A stretch of DNA of 61,138 nt from assembly GCF_902506575.1 (NCBI RefSeq), contig NZ_LR732544.1, positions 4,020,040-4,081,177 of the forward strand. Direction: 5' to 3'. The translations under genes were made by a program, and so were the position numbers. A model generated the notes under the pieces. It was not told where the DNA came from. It was given only the letters and a program-made list of their open reading frames with translations, and searched no databases. Positions 7,701 to 15,854 of this stretch are shown piece by piece (within the stretch, counting starts at the first letter, position 1; every line of letters starts with the position of its first letter). Origin of the DNA: Streptomyces mexicanus. Lineage in GTDB: Bacteria; Actinomycetota; Actinomycetes; Streptomycetales; Streptomycetaceae.

Positions 7701-8701
7701 CCACCGTCGCGCTCAAGCCGGCCACCCTGGCCCAGGCCCTCACGCGCGCGCTGCGCGACGCCCTGGCCGACGACCCCACGGTGCACATCATGGGTGAGGA
7801 CGTCGGCACGCTCGGCGGTGTCTTCCGCGTCACCGACGGCCTGGCCAAGGAGTTCGGCGAGGACCGCTGCACCGACACACCGCTGGCGGAGGCCGGCATC
7901 CTCGGCACCGCCGTCGGCATGGCCATGTACGGCCTGCGCCCCGTCGTCGAGATGCAGTTCGACGCGTTCGCCTACCCGGCGTTCGAACAGCTCGTCAGCC
8001 ATGTCGCGAAGATGCGCAACCGCACGCGCGGAAAGATGCCGCTGCCGCTGACCATCCGTATCCCCTACGGCGGCGGCATCGGCGGCGTCGAGCACCACAG
8101 CGACTCCTCCGAGGCCTACTACATGGCGACGCCGGGCCTGCACGTCGTCACGCCCGCGACCGTCGCCGACGCCTACGGGCTGCTGCGCGCCGCCATCGCC
8201 TCCGACGACCCGGTCGTCTTCCTCGAACCCAAGCGGCTGTACTGGTCGAAGGACACCTGGAACCCCGATGAGCCGCCGGCCGTGGAACCCATAGGACGCG
8301 CGGTGGTGCGGCGCACCGGCCGCAGCGCCACGCTCATCACCTACGGCCCGTCCCTGCCGGTCTGCCTCGAAGCCGCCGAGGCCGCCCGCGCCGAGGGCTG
8401 GGACCTGGAGGTCGTCGACCTGCGCTCGCTGGTGCCGTTCGACGACGACACGGTGTGCGCGTCGGTCCGGCGCACCGGCCGCGCGGTCGTCGTGCACGAG
8501 TCGGGCTCCTTCGGCGGCCCGGGCGGGGAGATCGCCGCCCGGGTGACCGAACGCTGCTTCCACTACCTGGAGGCGCCGGTGCTGCGCGTGGCCGGGTTCG
8601 ACATCCCCTATCCGCCGCCGATGCTGGAGCGGCACCACCTGCCCGGCGTCGACCGGATCCTGGACGCGGTGGCGCGTCTGCAGTGGGAGGCCGACAACTG
8701 A
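7697..8701 (+). CDS. bkdB: Branched-chain alpha-ketoacid dehydrogenase E1 beta, set 1
   Basis: A 334-residue transketolase-like E1 beta subunit. Typical segments are IMGEDVGTLGGVFRVTDGL, DTPLAEAGILGTAVGMA, RIPYGGGIGGVEHHSDSSEA and the C-terminal transketolase domain (ATLITYGPSLPVCLEAAE ... VVVHESGSFGGPGGEIAA). It completes the TPP site with BkdA. ATGA coupling upstream and TGATG coupling downstream to bkdC mark one operon. It is about 60% similar by eye to BkdG in the second set. Confidence 0.9.
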   Translation: MTTVALKPATLAQALTRALRDALADDPTVHIMGEDVGTLGGVFRVTDGLAKEFGEDRCTDTPLAEAGILGTAVGMAMYGLRPVVEMQFDAFAYPAFEQLVSHVAKMRNRTRGKMPLPLTIRIPYGGGIGGVEHHSDSSEAYYMATPGLHVVTPATVADAYGLLRAAIASDDPVVFLEPKRLYWSKDTWNPDEPPAVEPIGRAVVRRTGRSATLITYGPSLPVCLEAAEAARAEGWDLEVVDLRSLVPFDDDTVCASVRRTGRAVVVHESGSFGGPGGEIAARVTERCFHYLEAPVLRVAGFDIPYPPPMLERHHLPGVDRILDAVARLQWEADN

Positions 8702-10185
8702 TGGCACAGGTGCTGGAGTTCAAGCTGCCCGACCTCGGGGAGGGCCTCACCGAGGCGGAGATCGTCCGCTGGCTGGTCGAGGTGGGCGACGTCGTCACCG
8801 TCGACCAGCCCGTCGTCGAGGTGGAGACGGCCAAGGCGACGGTCGAGGTCCCCTGCCCCTACGGCGGTGTGGTCACCGCCCGCTTCGGCGAGGAGGGCAC
8901 CGAACTGCCCGTGGGCGCCCCGCTGCTGACGGTCGCGGTGGGCGAGCCGTCCGCGGCGCCCGGACCGGCCGCCGCGGACCGGGCGGCCGACACCTCCGGC
9001 AACGTCCTGGTCGGCTACGGCACAGGCGCGCCCACGGCCCGCCGCCGCCGGGTACGGCCGGCACCGGCCGGATCTCGCGGGCGTGCGGCGACGGACGCGG
9101 CAGGCGCCGGTACATCCGCCCCCGCGACGAACGCGGCAGGGATCAGCAGGTCCGCCCCGGCGACGGACGCGGCAGGCGCCGGTCCGTCCGCCCCCGCGGC
9201 CGACGGACCCGTGCCCGTGATCTCCCCGCTCGTGCGCCGGCTGGCCCGGGAGAACGGCGTGGACCTGCGACGGCTGGCGGGCTCCGGCCCCGAGGGACTG
9301 ATCCTGCGCGCGGACGTCGAGAACGCGCTGCGGGCCGGGGCGGCACCGGTCGGAGCGGACGGAACGCCGTCCCCCGCCGTCCAAGCCGGCACGTGGACCG
9401 GTGCCACCGGCACACCGACCGCTGCCGCCGGGACTCCTCCCACCACGGCCACTGCTCCTGCCCCGACCACCGAGCCCGCCCCGGCGGCCCCCGCACCCGG
9501 CAGGCGCATCCCCCTCCGGGGAGTCCGTGGCGCCGTCGCCGACAAGCTGTCCCGGAGCCGGGCCGAGATCCCGGACGCGACGTGCTGGGTGGACGCCGAC
9601 GCGACGGAGCTGATGCGCACCCGGGCGGCCATGAACGCGGCCGGCGGGCCGAAGATCTCCCTGCTCGCCCTCCTGGCCCGGATCTGCACCGCCGCGCTCG
9701 CCCGCTACCCGCAGCTCAACGCGACCGTCGACGCACAGGCCCGCGAAGTGGTCCTGCTCGACCGCGTGCACCTGGGCTTCGCCGCCCAGACCGACCGCGG
9801 GCTGGTCGTCCCCGTCGTCCGGGACGCGCACGCGCGCGACGCCGAGTCGCTGACCGCCGAGTTCGCCCGGCTCACCGAGGCGGCCCGGGCCGGAACCCTG
9901 ACGCCCGCGGAACTCACCGGCGGCACCTTCACGCTCAACAACTACGGCGTGTTCGGCGTCGACGGCTCCACACCGATCATCAACCACCCCGAGGCCGCCA
10001 TGCTGGGCGTCGGCCGTATCGTCCCCAAGCCGTGGGTGCACGAGGGCGAACTGGCCGTGCGGCAGGTCGTGCAGCTCTCGCTCACCTTCGACCACCGGGT
10101 GTGCGACGGCGGTACGGCGGGCGGATTCCTCCGGTACGTGGCGGACTGCGTGGAACAGCCGGCGGTGCTGCTGCGCACCCTGTGA
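8701..10185 (+). CDS. bkdC: Branched-chain dehydrogenase E2 (dihydrolipoamide acyltransferase), set 1
   Basis: A 494-residue E2. An N-terminal lipoyl domain (1-78) carries the lipoyl lysine in VEVETAKATVEVP. A Pro/Ala/Thr linker follows, then the E1/E3-binding domain (about 172-208, SPLVRRLARENGVDLRRLAG), a second linker, and the catalytic acyltransferase domain with FDHRVCDGG near residue 464 (His and Asp of HRxxxDG). The first linker contains a 12-residue tandem repeat of the type ATDAAGAGTSAP encoded by 36-bp units. No E3 (lipoamide dehydrogenase) gene is in the operon, so E3 must come from elsewhere. Confidence 0.9.
   Translation: MAQVLEFKLPDLGEGLTEAEIVRWLVEVGDVVTVDQPVVEVETAKATVEVPCPYGGVVTARFGEEGTELPVGAPLLTVAVGEPSAAPGPAAADRAADTSGNVLVGYGTGAPTARRRRVRPAPAGSRGRAATDAAGAGTSAPATNAAGISRSAPATDAAGAGPSAPAADGPVPVISPLVRRLARENGVDLRRLAGSGPEGLILRADVENALRAGAAPVGADGTPSPAVQAGTWTGATGTPTAAAGTPPTTATAPAPTTEPAPAAPAPGRRIPLRGVRGAVADKLSRSRAEIPDATCWVDADATELMRTRAAMNAAGGPKISLLALLARICTAALARYPQLNATVDAQAREVVLLDRVHLGFAAQTDRGLVVPVVRDAHARDAESLTAEFARLTEAARAGTLTPAELTGGTFTLNNYGVFGVDGSTPIINHPEAAMLGVGRIVPKPWVHEGELAVRQVVQLSLTFDHRVCDGGTAGGFLRYVADCVEQPAVLLRTL
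9087..9200 (+). repeat. 36-bp coding tandem repeat in the bkdC linker
   Basis: Three units of 36 bp encode ATDAAGAGTSAP, ATNAAGISRSAP and ATDAAGAGPSAP; the first and third are nearly identical in DNA. They lengthen the flexible linker between lipoyl and E3-binding domains. The second set's E2 (bkdH) has a compositionally similar linker without this repeat. Confidence 0.8.
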
Positions 10186-10255
10186 GCGCGCACGCGGTGA
10201 GGAAGAGTTTCCGCCCGCGTTCCCTGTGATCGCGGGTGGGCCGCATACTCGGGGG

Positions 10256-11224
10256 ATGACCGCCCACGAGCCCCCCGGCCCGCCCGGCGCTCCGGCCCTC
10301 GACGTGGCAGCCCCGGGCGGCGGCCGCGCGCCCGCCCCGGCGTACGACGCCGTCGTTCTCGCCGGTGGCGCCGCCCGGCGGCTCGGCGGCGCGGACAAGC
10401 CCGCGGTGCGGGTCGGCGGCCGGACGCTGCTCGACCGGGTGCTCGGCGCCTGTGCCGGGGCGCGCACCACCGTGGTGGTGGCCGCGCCCCGGCCCACCGC
10501 GCGCCCCGTCCGGTGGGTGCGCGAGGAACCGCCCGGAGGCGGCCCGGTCGCCGCGCTCGACGCGGGCCTGCGCCATGCCACGGCGGAGCACGTCGTCGTC
10601 CTCTCCGCCGACCTGCCCTTCCTCGCCCCGGCCACCGTGCGGCGGGTGCTGGACGAGCTGCGCGCCGGCCGCGCCGACGGGGTGCTGCTCACCGACGCCG
10701 ACGGCCGTGACCAGCCGCTCGTGGCGGCCTACCGCACGCGCGCGCTGCGCGACGCGCTGGCCGCGCTCGCCCAGGAACACGGCGCCCTGACCGGGCTGCC
10801 GCTGCGCCGGCTGACCGCCGCGCTGGACCTCACTCGCGTCCCCGACCACGTCGCGTCGTTCGACTGCGACACCTGGGACGACATCGCCGCCGCCAGGGCA
10901 CGCATCAGGGAGCATGGTCACGTGTTGGATGAATGGATCTCCGCAGTCAAGGACGAGCTGGGCATCGACCTGGACGTCGACACCGGCGTGCTGCTCGATC
11001 TGGCCCGCGACGCCGCTCACGGCGTGGCCCGGCCCGCGGCGCCCCTGACCACCTTCCTCGTCGGTTACGCGGCCGCGCGCGGCGAGGGCGGCCCGCAGGC
11101 CGTCGCCGAGGCCGCCCGCAAGGCCGCCGCCCTCGCACTGCGCTGGGCGCAGGAGGAGACTGCCGAGGACAAGCCCGACGTGGCTCCGGATGCCACGCCC
11201 GACACCCGCCCGGACGCCGGATGA
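10256..11224 (+). CDS. mobA: Molybdenum cofactor guanylyltransferase MobA fused to a DUF6457-like domain
   Basis: A 322-residue protein. The N-terminal nucleotidyltransferase (about 30-225) has the MobA signature VVLAGGAARRLGGADKPAV and the metal-binding segment VVVLSADLPFLAP; it would transfer GMP to molybdopterin-Mo. After residue 225 comes a compact helical domain (LDEWISAVKDELGIDLDVDT ... RPAAPLTTFLVGYAAARG) found alone as DUF6457 proteins in other actinobacteria. A CATACT -10 hexamer at 10244-10249 ends 6 nt before the ATG at 10256, suggesting a leaderless transcript. A GTG 30 nt upstream in frame is the alternative start. It overlaps moeA by ATGA. Confidence 0.85.
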   Translation: MTAHEPPGPPGAPALDVAAPGGGRAPAPAYDAVVLAGGAARRLGGADKPAVRVGGRTLLDRVLGACAGARTTVVVAAPRPTARPVRWVREEPPGGGPVAALDAGLRHATAEHVVVLSADLPFLAPATVRRVLDELRAGRADGVLLTDADGRDQPLVAAYRTRALRDALAALAQEHGALTGLPLRRLTAALDLTRVPDHVASFDCDTWDDIAAARARIREHGHVLDEWISAVKDELGIDLDVDTGVLLDLARDAAHGVARPAAPLTTFLVGYAAARGEGGPQAVAEAARKAAALALRWAQEETAEDKPDVAPDATPDTRPDAG

Positions 11225-12588
11225 CCGCCCGCGGTGTGGACACCGGCCAGGACGCCGAGGACCTGGACGTCGAGGAGGCGCTCGCGCTCGTGAAGGAACC
11301 CGGCCGCGGCCCCGTCCCGGCCTCCTCCCTGGGCGGGCGCACCGGCCACGAGGCCGCGCACTCCGCGGACGCCCACCACCGGGCCACCCCCTGGGACCGC
11401 GCCCGTGAGGTCGCCGCCGGGGCCGCCCGCGCCGCCCGTGCCGCCGCCGGTCGCGCGCCCGTCTCGGTGCCCTTGGAGGCGGCGCTCGGCCTGGTGCTGG
11501 CCGAGCCGCTGCTCGCCCTCACCGACCTGCCCTCCTTCGACACCTCCGCGATGGACGGCTGGGCGGTGGCCGGCCCCGGCCCCTGGGACGTGCGCGACGA
11601 GGGCGCGCTCGCCGGGCACGAGCGGCCCGCGCCGCTCACCGACGGCGAGGCGGTGCGGATCGCGACCGGTGCCCGCATCCCGCAGGACACCACGGCCGTC
11701 CTGCGCTCCGAGCACGGCCGCACCGACGCCAAGGGCATGCTGTACGCCACCCGCGAGGTGGGACACGGCCAGGACATCCGGCCGCGCGGGCAGGAGTGCC
11801 GCACCGGGGAACAGCTGCTGTCCGTGGGCACCCTGGTCACCCCGGCGGTGCTGGGCCTGGCCGCGGCCGCCGGGTACGACACGCTGACCGCGGTGCCCCG
11901 GCCCCGCGTGGAGGTCCTGGTGCTCGGCGACGAACTGCTCACCGAGGGCCTGCCGCACGACGGGCGCATCCGGGACGCGCTCGGCCCGATGCTGCCGCCG
12001 TGGCTGCGCGCGCTGGGCGCCGAGGTGATCCGCGTACGCCGGATCGGTGACGACGCCAAGGCCCTGCAGCAGGCCGTCACCCGGTCCGCAGCGGAGCTGA
12101 TCGTGACCACCGGGGGGACCGCCGCCGGCCCCGTCGACCACGTCCATCCGATCCTGAGCCGTATCGGTGCCGAGCTGCTGGTCGACGGCGTCAAGGTGCG
12201 CCCCGGCCATCCGATGCTGCTGGCCCGCACCGGCGAGCACCAGCTCCTGGTCGGGTTGCCCGGCAACCCGCTCGCGGCCGTCTCCGGCCTGCTCACCCTG
12301 GCCGAGCCGGTGCTGCGTACGCTCGCCGCGCGCCCGGCCCCGGAGCCGTACACGCTGCCGCTGCAGGGCGCGGTGCACGGGCACCCGTACGACACCCGGC
12401 TCGTCCCCGTCGTGCTGCGCGGCGACCACGCCGTCCCGCTGCGCTACAACGGCCCCGCCATGCTGCGCGGTGTCGCCGCGGCCGATGCCCTGGCCGTCGT
12501 GCCGCCGGGTGGTGCCCGCCCCGGTCAGGAGGCCGAGCTGCTGGATCTGCCCTGGGCCGCCGCCGGAATCGGGGTGTGTTTCACGTGA
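11221..12588 (+). CDS. moeA: Molybdopterin molybdotransferase MoeA
   Basis: A 455-residue MoeA. Conserved segments are the TSAMDGWAV loop, VRIATGARIPQDTTAVLRSE, the MPT-binding domain with VLVLGDEL and TTGGTAAGPVDHVHPIL, and KVRPGHPMLLARTG ... LLVGLPGNPLAAVSGLLTL. It inserts molybdate into adenylylated molybdopterin. The first 75 residues are an extra acidic/Pro-rich extension not needed for the fold. The ATG overlaps the mobA stop. The stop codon (12586-12588) lies inside a perfect parS palindrome, so the last codons are constrained by two functions. modABC later in the window would import the metal. Confidence 0.92.
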   Translation: MTARGVDTGQDAEDLDVEEALALVKEPGRGPVPASSLGGRTGHEAAHSADAHHRATPWDRAREVAAGAARAARAAAGRAPVSVPLEAALGLVLAEPLLALTDLPSFDTSAMDGWAVAGPGPWDVRDEGALAGHERPAPLTDGEAVRIATGARIPQDTTAVLRSEHGRTDAKGMLYATREVGHGQDIRPRGQECRTGEQLLSVGTLVTPAVLGLAAAAGYDTLTAVPRPRVEVLVLGDELLTEGLPHDGRIRDALGPMLPPWLRALGAEVIRVRRIGDDAKALQQAVTRSAAELIVTTGGTAAGPVDHVHPILSRIGAELLVDGVKVRPGHPMLLARTGEHQLLVGLPGNPLAAVSGLLTLAEPVLRTLAARPAPEPYTLPLQGAVHGHPYDTRLVPVVLRGDHAVPLRYNGPAMLRGVAAADALAVVPPGGARPGQEAELLDLPWAAAGIGVCFT

Positions 12589-13682
12589 AACTTCCGGGCC
12601 ATGACGCGATCGCCCGCCAGGCGGACGAACATCTCGTGACCCACCGGGTGAAACTCCCGAGAAAAGCGGTGGAGCGCCCCATACGCCAGGTCGGCAAGCG
12701 GCTCGCCATGGCCCTGCTGGTCCTGGTCGTGACCGTGGTGATCGTCTATGCCGACCACGACGGCTACCACGACAACGCCGACTCCTCCGTCGATCTCCTC
12801 GACGCGGCGTACTACGCCACGGTGACCCTGTCGACCACCGGGTACGGCGACATCACGCCGGTCAGCGACAGTGCGCGCCTCACCAACATCCTCGTCATCA
12901 CGCCGCTGCGTGTGCTGTTCCTGATCATCCTCGTCGGCACCACGCTCGAAGTCCTCACCGAACGCACCCGGGAGGATTGGCGCCTGAGCCGCTGGAGGTC
13001 CACCTTGCGCGATCACACCGTCGTCGTCGGATTCGGCACGAAGGGCAGGTCGGCGATCCAGACCGTCTGTGCGACGGGCCTGAAGAAGCAGCAGGTCGTC
13101 GTGGTCGATCCCAGTACGAAGGTGATCGACGCGGCCACGGCCGAGGGGTACGCCGGGGTGATAGGGGACGCCACCCGCAGCGAGGTGCTCAAGCGGGCGG
13201 AGGTGCAGCGGGCCCGGCAGATCATCATCGCCACCCAGCGCGACGACACGGCGGTGCTGGTCGCGCTCACCGCCCGGCAGCTCAACCGGCAGGCCAAGAT
13301 CGTCGCGGCTGTGCGGGAGGAGGAGAACGCGCCGCTGCTCAAGCAGTCCGGCGCCGACGCGGTGATCACCAGCGCGAGCGCGGCCGGACGCCTGCTGGGA
13401 CTGTCCGTGCTCAGCCCGGCCGCGGGCATGGTCATGGAGGACCTCATCCAGCAGGGCAGCGGCCTGGACCTGGTCGAACGGCCCGTGACCAAGGCGGAGG
13501 CGGGCAGAAGCCCGCGCGAGATCGACGACCTCGTGGTCAGCGTGGTCCGTGGCCACCGGGTCCTCGGCTACGACGATCCGTCCGTCGCCCCGCTGCGGTT
13601 GACGGACCGTCTGATCACGATCGTCCGTGCCACACCGGCCACCCGGGTGACCCCGGACACCCGGCCGCTGCCCCAGGACTGA
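12576..13682 (+). CDS. Two-TM potassium channel with RCK/TrkA-N domain
   Basis: A protein of up to 368 residues. One membrane helix (LAMALLVLVVTVVIVYA) is followed by a pore loop with the K+ selectivity filter TTGYGD and a second helix (VLFLIILVGTTLEVL), then a cytoplasmic TrkA-N/RCK domain beginning HTVVVGFGTKGRSAIQTV. This is the two-TM-plus-gating-ring layout of MthK-like channels. The GTG at 12576 overlaps moeA and lies beside the parS palindrome without a clear ribosome site. An in-frame GTG at 12636 (VTHRVKLPRK) is an equally possible start and would free the parS site from coding duty. Confidence 0.85.
   Translation: MFHVKLPGHDAIARQADEHLVTHRVKLPRKAVERPIRQVGKRLAMALLVLVVTVVIVYADHDGYHDNADSSVDLLDAAYYATVTLSTTGYGDITPVSDSARLTNILVITPLRVLFLIILVGTTLEVLTERTREDWRLSRWRSTLRDHTVVVGFGTKGRSAIQTVCATGLKKQQVVVVDPSTKVIDAATAEGYAGVIGDATRSEVLKRAEVQRARQIIIATQRDDTAVLVALTARQLNRQAKIVAAVREEENAPLLKQSGADAVITSASAAGRLLGLSVLSPAAGMVMEDLIQQGSGLDLVERPVTKAEAGRSPREIDDLVVSVVRGHRVLGYDDPSVAPLRLTDRLITIVRATPATRVTPDTRPLPQD
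12578..12591. other. Perfect parS chromosome-segregation site
   Basis: GTTTCACGTGAAAC is the exact 14-bp palindrome bound by Streptomyces ParB and clustered around oriC. It covers the moeA stop codon. ParB bound here would help build the segregation complex, so the window is probably within a few hundred kb of oriC. Confidence 0.9.
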
Positions 13683-13711
13683 CATCCGCACGGACATCCA
13701 CGCAGAGCATC

Positions 13712-13746
13712 CCGGGCCGGTGCGCGTGCCGTGCACCGCGGCCCGG
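13712..13746 (+). terminator. Stem-loop after the K+ channel gene
   Basis: CCGGGCC and GGTGC pair with GCACC and GGCCCGG, with a two-base bulge and a loop of about 9 nt. It sits between the channel stop and the oxidoreductase promoter. There is no T-run, which is common for Streptomyces terminators. Confidence 0.5.
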
Positions 13747-13773
13747 AACACGGTGAGGAGTAGCGTCGGCTCC

Positions 13774-14754
13774 ATGCATGCGATCACGATTTCCGAACCC
13801 GGCGGTCCCGAGGCGCTGGCCTGGGAAGAGGTGCCCGATCCGGTACCCGGTGACGGCGAGGTGCTGGTCGAGGTGGCGGCCGCCGCCGTCAACCGCGCCG
13901 ACATCATGCAGCGGCAGGGCTACTACGACCCGCCGCCCGGCGCCTCGCACTACCCCGGTCTGGAGTGCTCCGGGCGGATCGCCGCGCTCGGCCCGGGCGT
14001 GTCCGGCTGGGCGGTCGGCGACGAGGTGTGTGCGCTGCTGGCGGGCGGCGGCTACGCCGAGAAGGTCGCCGTCCCGGCCGGCCAGCTGCTGCCCGTGCCC
14101 CGGGGCCTGGACCTCAAGCAGGCCGCGGCGCTGCCCGAGGTGGTCTGCACCGTCTGGTCGAACGTCTTCATGGTCGCCCATCTCCGCCCCGGCGAGACCC
14201 TGCTCGTGCACGGCGGCTCCAGCGGCATCGGCACCATGGCCATCCAGCTCGCCAAGGCCGTCGGCGCGAAGGTCGCCGTCACGGCGGGCACCAAGGAGAA
14301 GCTCGACCGCTGCGCCGAACTGGGCGCCGACATCCTGATCAACTACCGCGAGCAGGACTTCGTCGAGGAGATCGCGCGGGCCACGGACGGCGCCGGTGCC
14401 GATGTGATCCTCGACAACATGGGTGCCAAGTACCTGGACCGCAACGTGCGCGCCCTCGCCGTCAACGGCCGGCTCGCGATCATCGGCATGCAGGGCGGCA
14501 CGAAGGGCGAGCTGAACATCGGCACCCTGCTCGCCAAGCGGGGCGCGGTCAGCGCGACCTCGCTGCGCGCGCGCCCGCTCGACGAGAAGGCGGCCATCGT
14601 CGCGGCCGTCCGCGAGCACGTCTGGCCGCTGATCGCCGACGGACATGTGCGGCCGATCATCGACCGGGAGATCCCGATGAGCGACGCCGCGGCGGCCCAC
14701 CGCGTCGTGGAGGAGAGCACACACATCGGCAAGGTGCTGCTCGTGGTCCCCTGA
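13774..14754 (+). CDS. Zinc-less quinone oxidoreductase (MDR superfamily)
   Basis: A 326-residue medium-chain dehydrogenase/reductase of the quinone oxidoreductase/PIG3 branch. The GroES-like N-terminal part has VNRADIMQRQGYYDPPPGA, and the NADPH fold has VHGGSSGIGTMAIQLAK. Catalytic zinc ligands of alcohol dehydrogenases are missing. It probably reduces quinones or other electrophiles. A TAGCGT -10 hexamer at 13761-13766 ends 7 nt before the ATG, so the message may be leaderless. The last two codons and the stop belong to the first unit of a 43-44-bp tandem repeat. Confidence 0.88.
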   Translation: MHAITISEPGGPEALAWEEVPDPVPGDGEVLVEVAAAAVNRADIMQRQGYYDPPPGASHYPGLECSGRIAALGPGVSGWAVGDEVCALLAGGGYAEKVAVPAGQLLPVPRGLDLKQAAALPEVVCTVWSNVFMVAHLRPGETLLVHGGSSGIGTMAIQLAKAVGAKVAVTAGTKEKLDRCAELGADILINYREQDFVEEIARATDGAGADVILDNMGAKYLDRNVRALAVNGRLAIIGMQGGTKGELNIGTLLAKRGAVSATSLRARPLDEKAAIVAAVREHVWPLIADGHVRPIIDREIPMSDAAAAHRVVEESTHIGKVLLVVP

Positions 14755-14868
14755 TCACTGCGCTCGGAAAGCCGGAACCCGGGGAGGTGGTCCTCTGATC
14801 ACTTCGCCGGGAAGCCGGAACCGGTGGAGGTGGTCCCCTGATCGCTTCGCTCGGAAAAGCAGGAGCGG
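14743..14868 (+). repeat. 43-44-bp tandem repeat, three copies, containing a stop codon
   Basis: Units start at 14743, 14787 and 14830 and share GTGGTCC-CTGATC, CTTCG and a GGAAGCCGGAAC-like core. The first unit includes the final Val-Pro codons and TGA of the oxidoreductase gene; the others are post-stop copies. They fill the whole convergent gap up to the next gene. Confidence 0.8.
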
Positions 14869-14873
14869 GAAAC

Positions 14874-15665
14874 CTAGGACCTGCGCATCCGCAGGGCGAC
14901 GAAGACCAGGCCCAGGCCGAGCCCGATGAGCACCAGGCCGCCGCCCAGCGGCAGGAGCTGGACGACGGGGCCGGACGCGGGATCCCGCGCCGCGGACGTG
15001 CCCGGGGACTCGGACGACGGACGAGCGGCGGCCTCGGACGGCGCCGAGGGGTCCGGTGCGGGCGGGGAGCCGGTCGGGGAACCGTTCCCCGCGTCGGCGT
15101 CCGGGCCGTCAGGACGGTTCCCGTGCTCGTCCGGTCCGGTGTCGTCGTCCTCCCCGTGCCCGTCCGGGCGGTGCGGCCGACCCGGCCGGTGCCGTCCCTC
15201 GCCGTGCAGGCGCCCGGCCCGCGAGGGATCGGCGGTGGGCGGCGAGGGGGAGGAAGGGCCGGCGGAGGGAGCGGCCCCGGAGGCCCCCGCCTCCGGCGCC
15301 ACCTCCGCTGCTCCGGCCTGCGAGATTCCGGTGCCCGCGCCTCGGCCTGCGGAAGACTCGGCCCCCGGGGGCACGGCATCCGAGGACCCGGCGCCCGACC
15401 ATGCTGCCGACGACCCGGCGCCTGGGGAGCCGGTCCCCTCGGGCGCGGCGGGTGCGTGGGACGGGGACGCGTGGGAGCCCGCGGCCGAGGGGGACGAGGG
15501 GGAGGCCGCGGGCGTCGTCGCGGCGTCGTGCCCCGCGGCCCAGGCGGAGGAGGACGGCCTGGCCGCGGCGCCGTACGCCGGGACGGAGCCGCCGGGCAGG
15601 AGGGCCACTCCCAGCGCGATCAGCACCCCTGTCGCACCAGGGGCGACACGCAGCCGTGGAGTCAT
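14874..15665 (-). CDS. Disordered surface protein with signal peptide and C-terminal membrane anchor
   Basis: A 263-residue protein. The signal sequence (TPRLRVAPGATGVLIALGVALL) is followed by about 185 residues of Ala/Pro/Ser/Gly/Glu-rich disorder, a charged His/Asp stretch (GRHRPGRPHRPDGHGEDDD), and a C-terminal helix QLLPLGGGLVLIGLGLGLVF ending in basic LRMRRS. The layout resembles cell-wall-spanning proteins, but I see no LPxTG or LAxTG sortase signal, so it is probably membrane-anchored with its disordered part in the wall. The start at 15665 has a G-rich ribosome site. I do not recognise a named family. Confidence 0.6.
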   Translation of the reverse strand: MTPRLRVAPGATGVLIALGVALLPGGSVPAYGAAARPSSSAWAAGHDAATTPAASPSSPSAAGSHASPSHAPAAPEGTGSPGAGSSAAWSGAGSSDAVPPGAESSAGRGAGTGISQAGAAEVAPEAGASGAAPSAGPSSPSPPTADPSRAGRLHGEGRHRPGRPHRPDGHGEDDDTGPDEHGNRPDGPDADAGNGSPTGSPPAPDPSAPSEAAARPSSESPGTSAARDPASGPVVQLLPLGGGLVLIGLGLGLVFVALRMRRS

Positions 15666-15854
15666 CGGGGACCCCCTCACGGTGCCCGGTCAGTGACTCG
15701 ATGGAACAACCCTCACACGGCGGGTGGCCCCGGGCACTTCGGACTCCGCCGCCGGAGGGAAGCCCTCTCCCGGGTCATCCGCCCGCACGCGGTGGATCAC
15801 CGTCCGCAGGGGGCACCCAGAAGGGAAAGGGTCGGGTGCGAGAGAATGGGCCGC

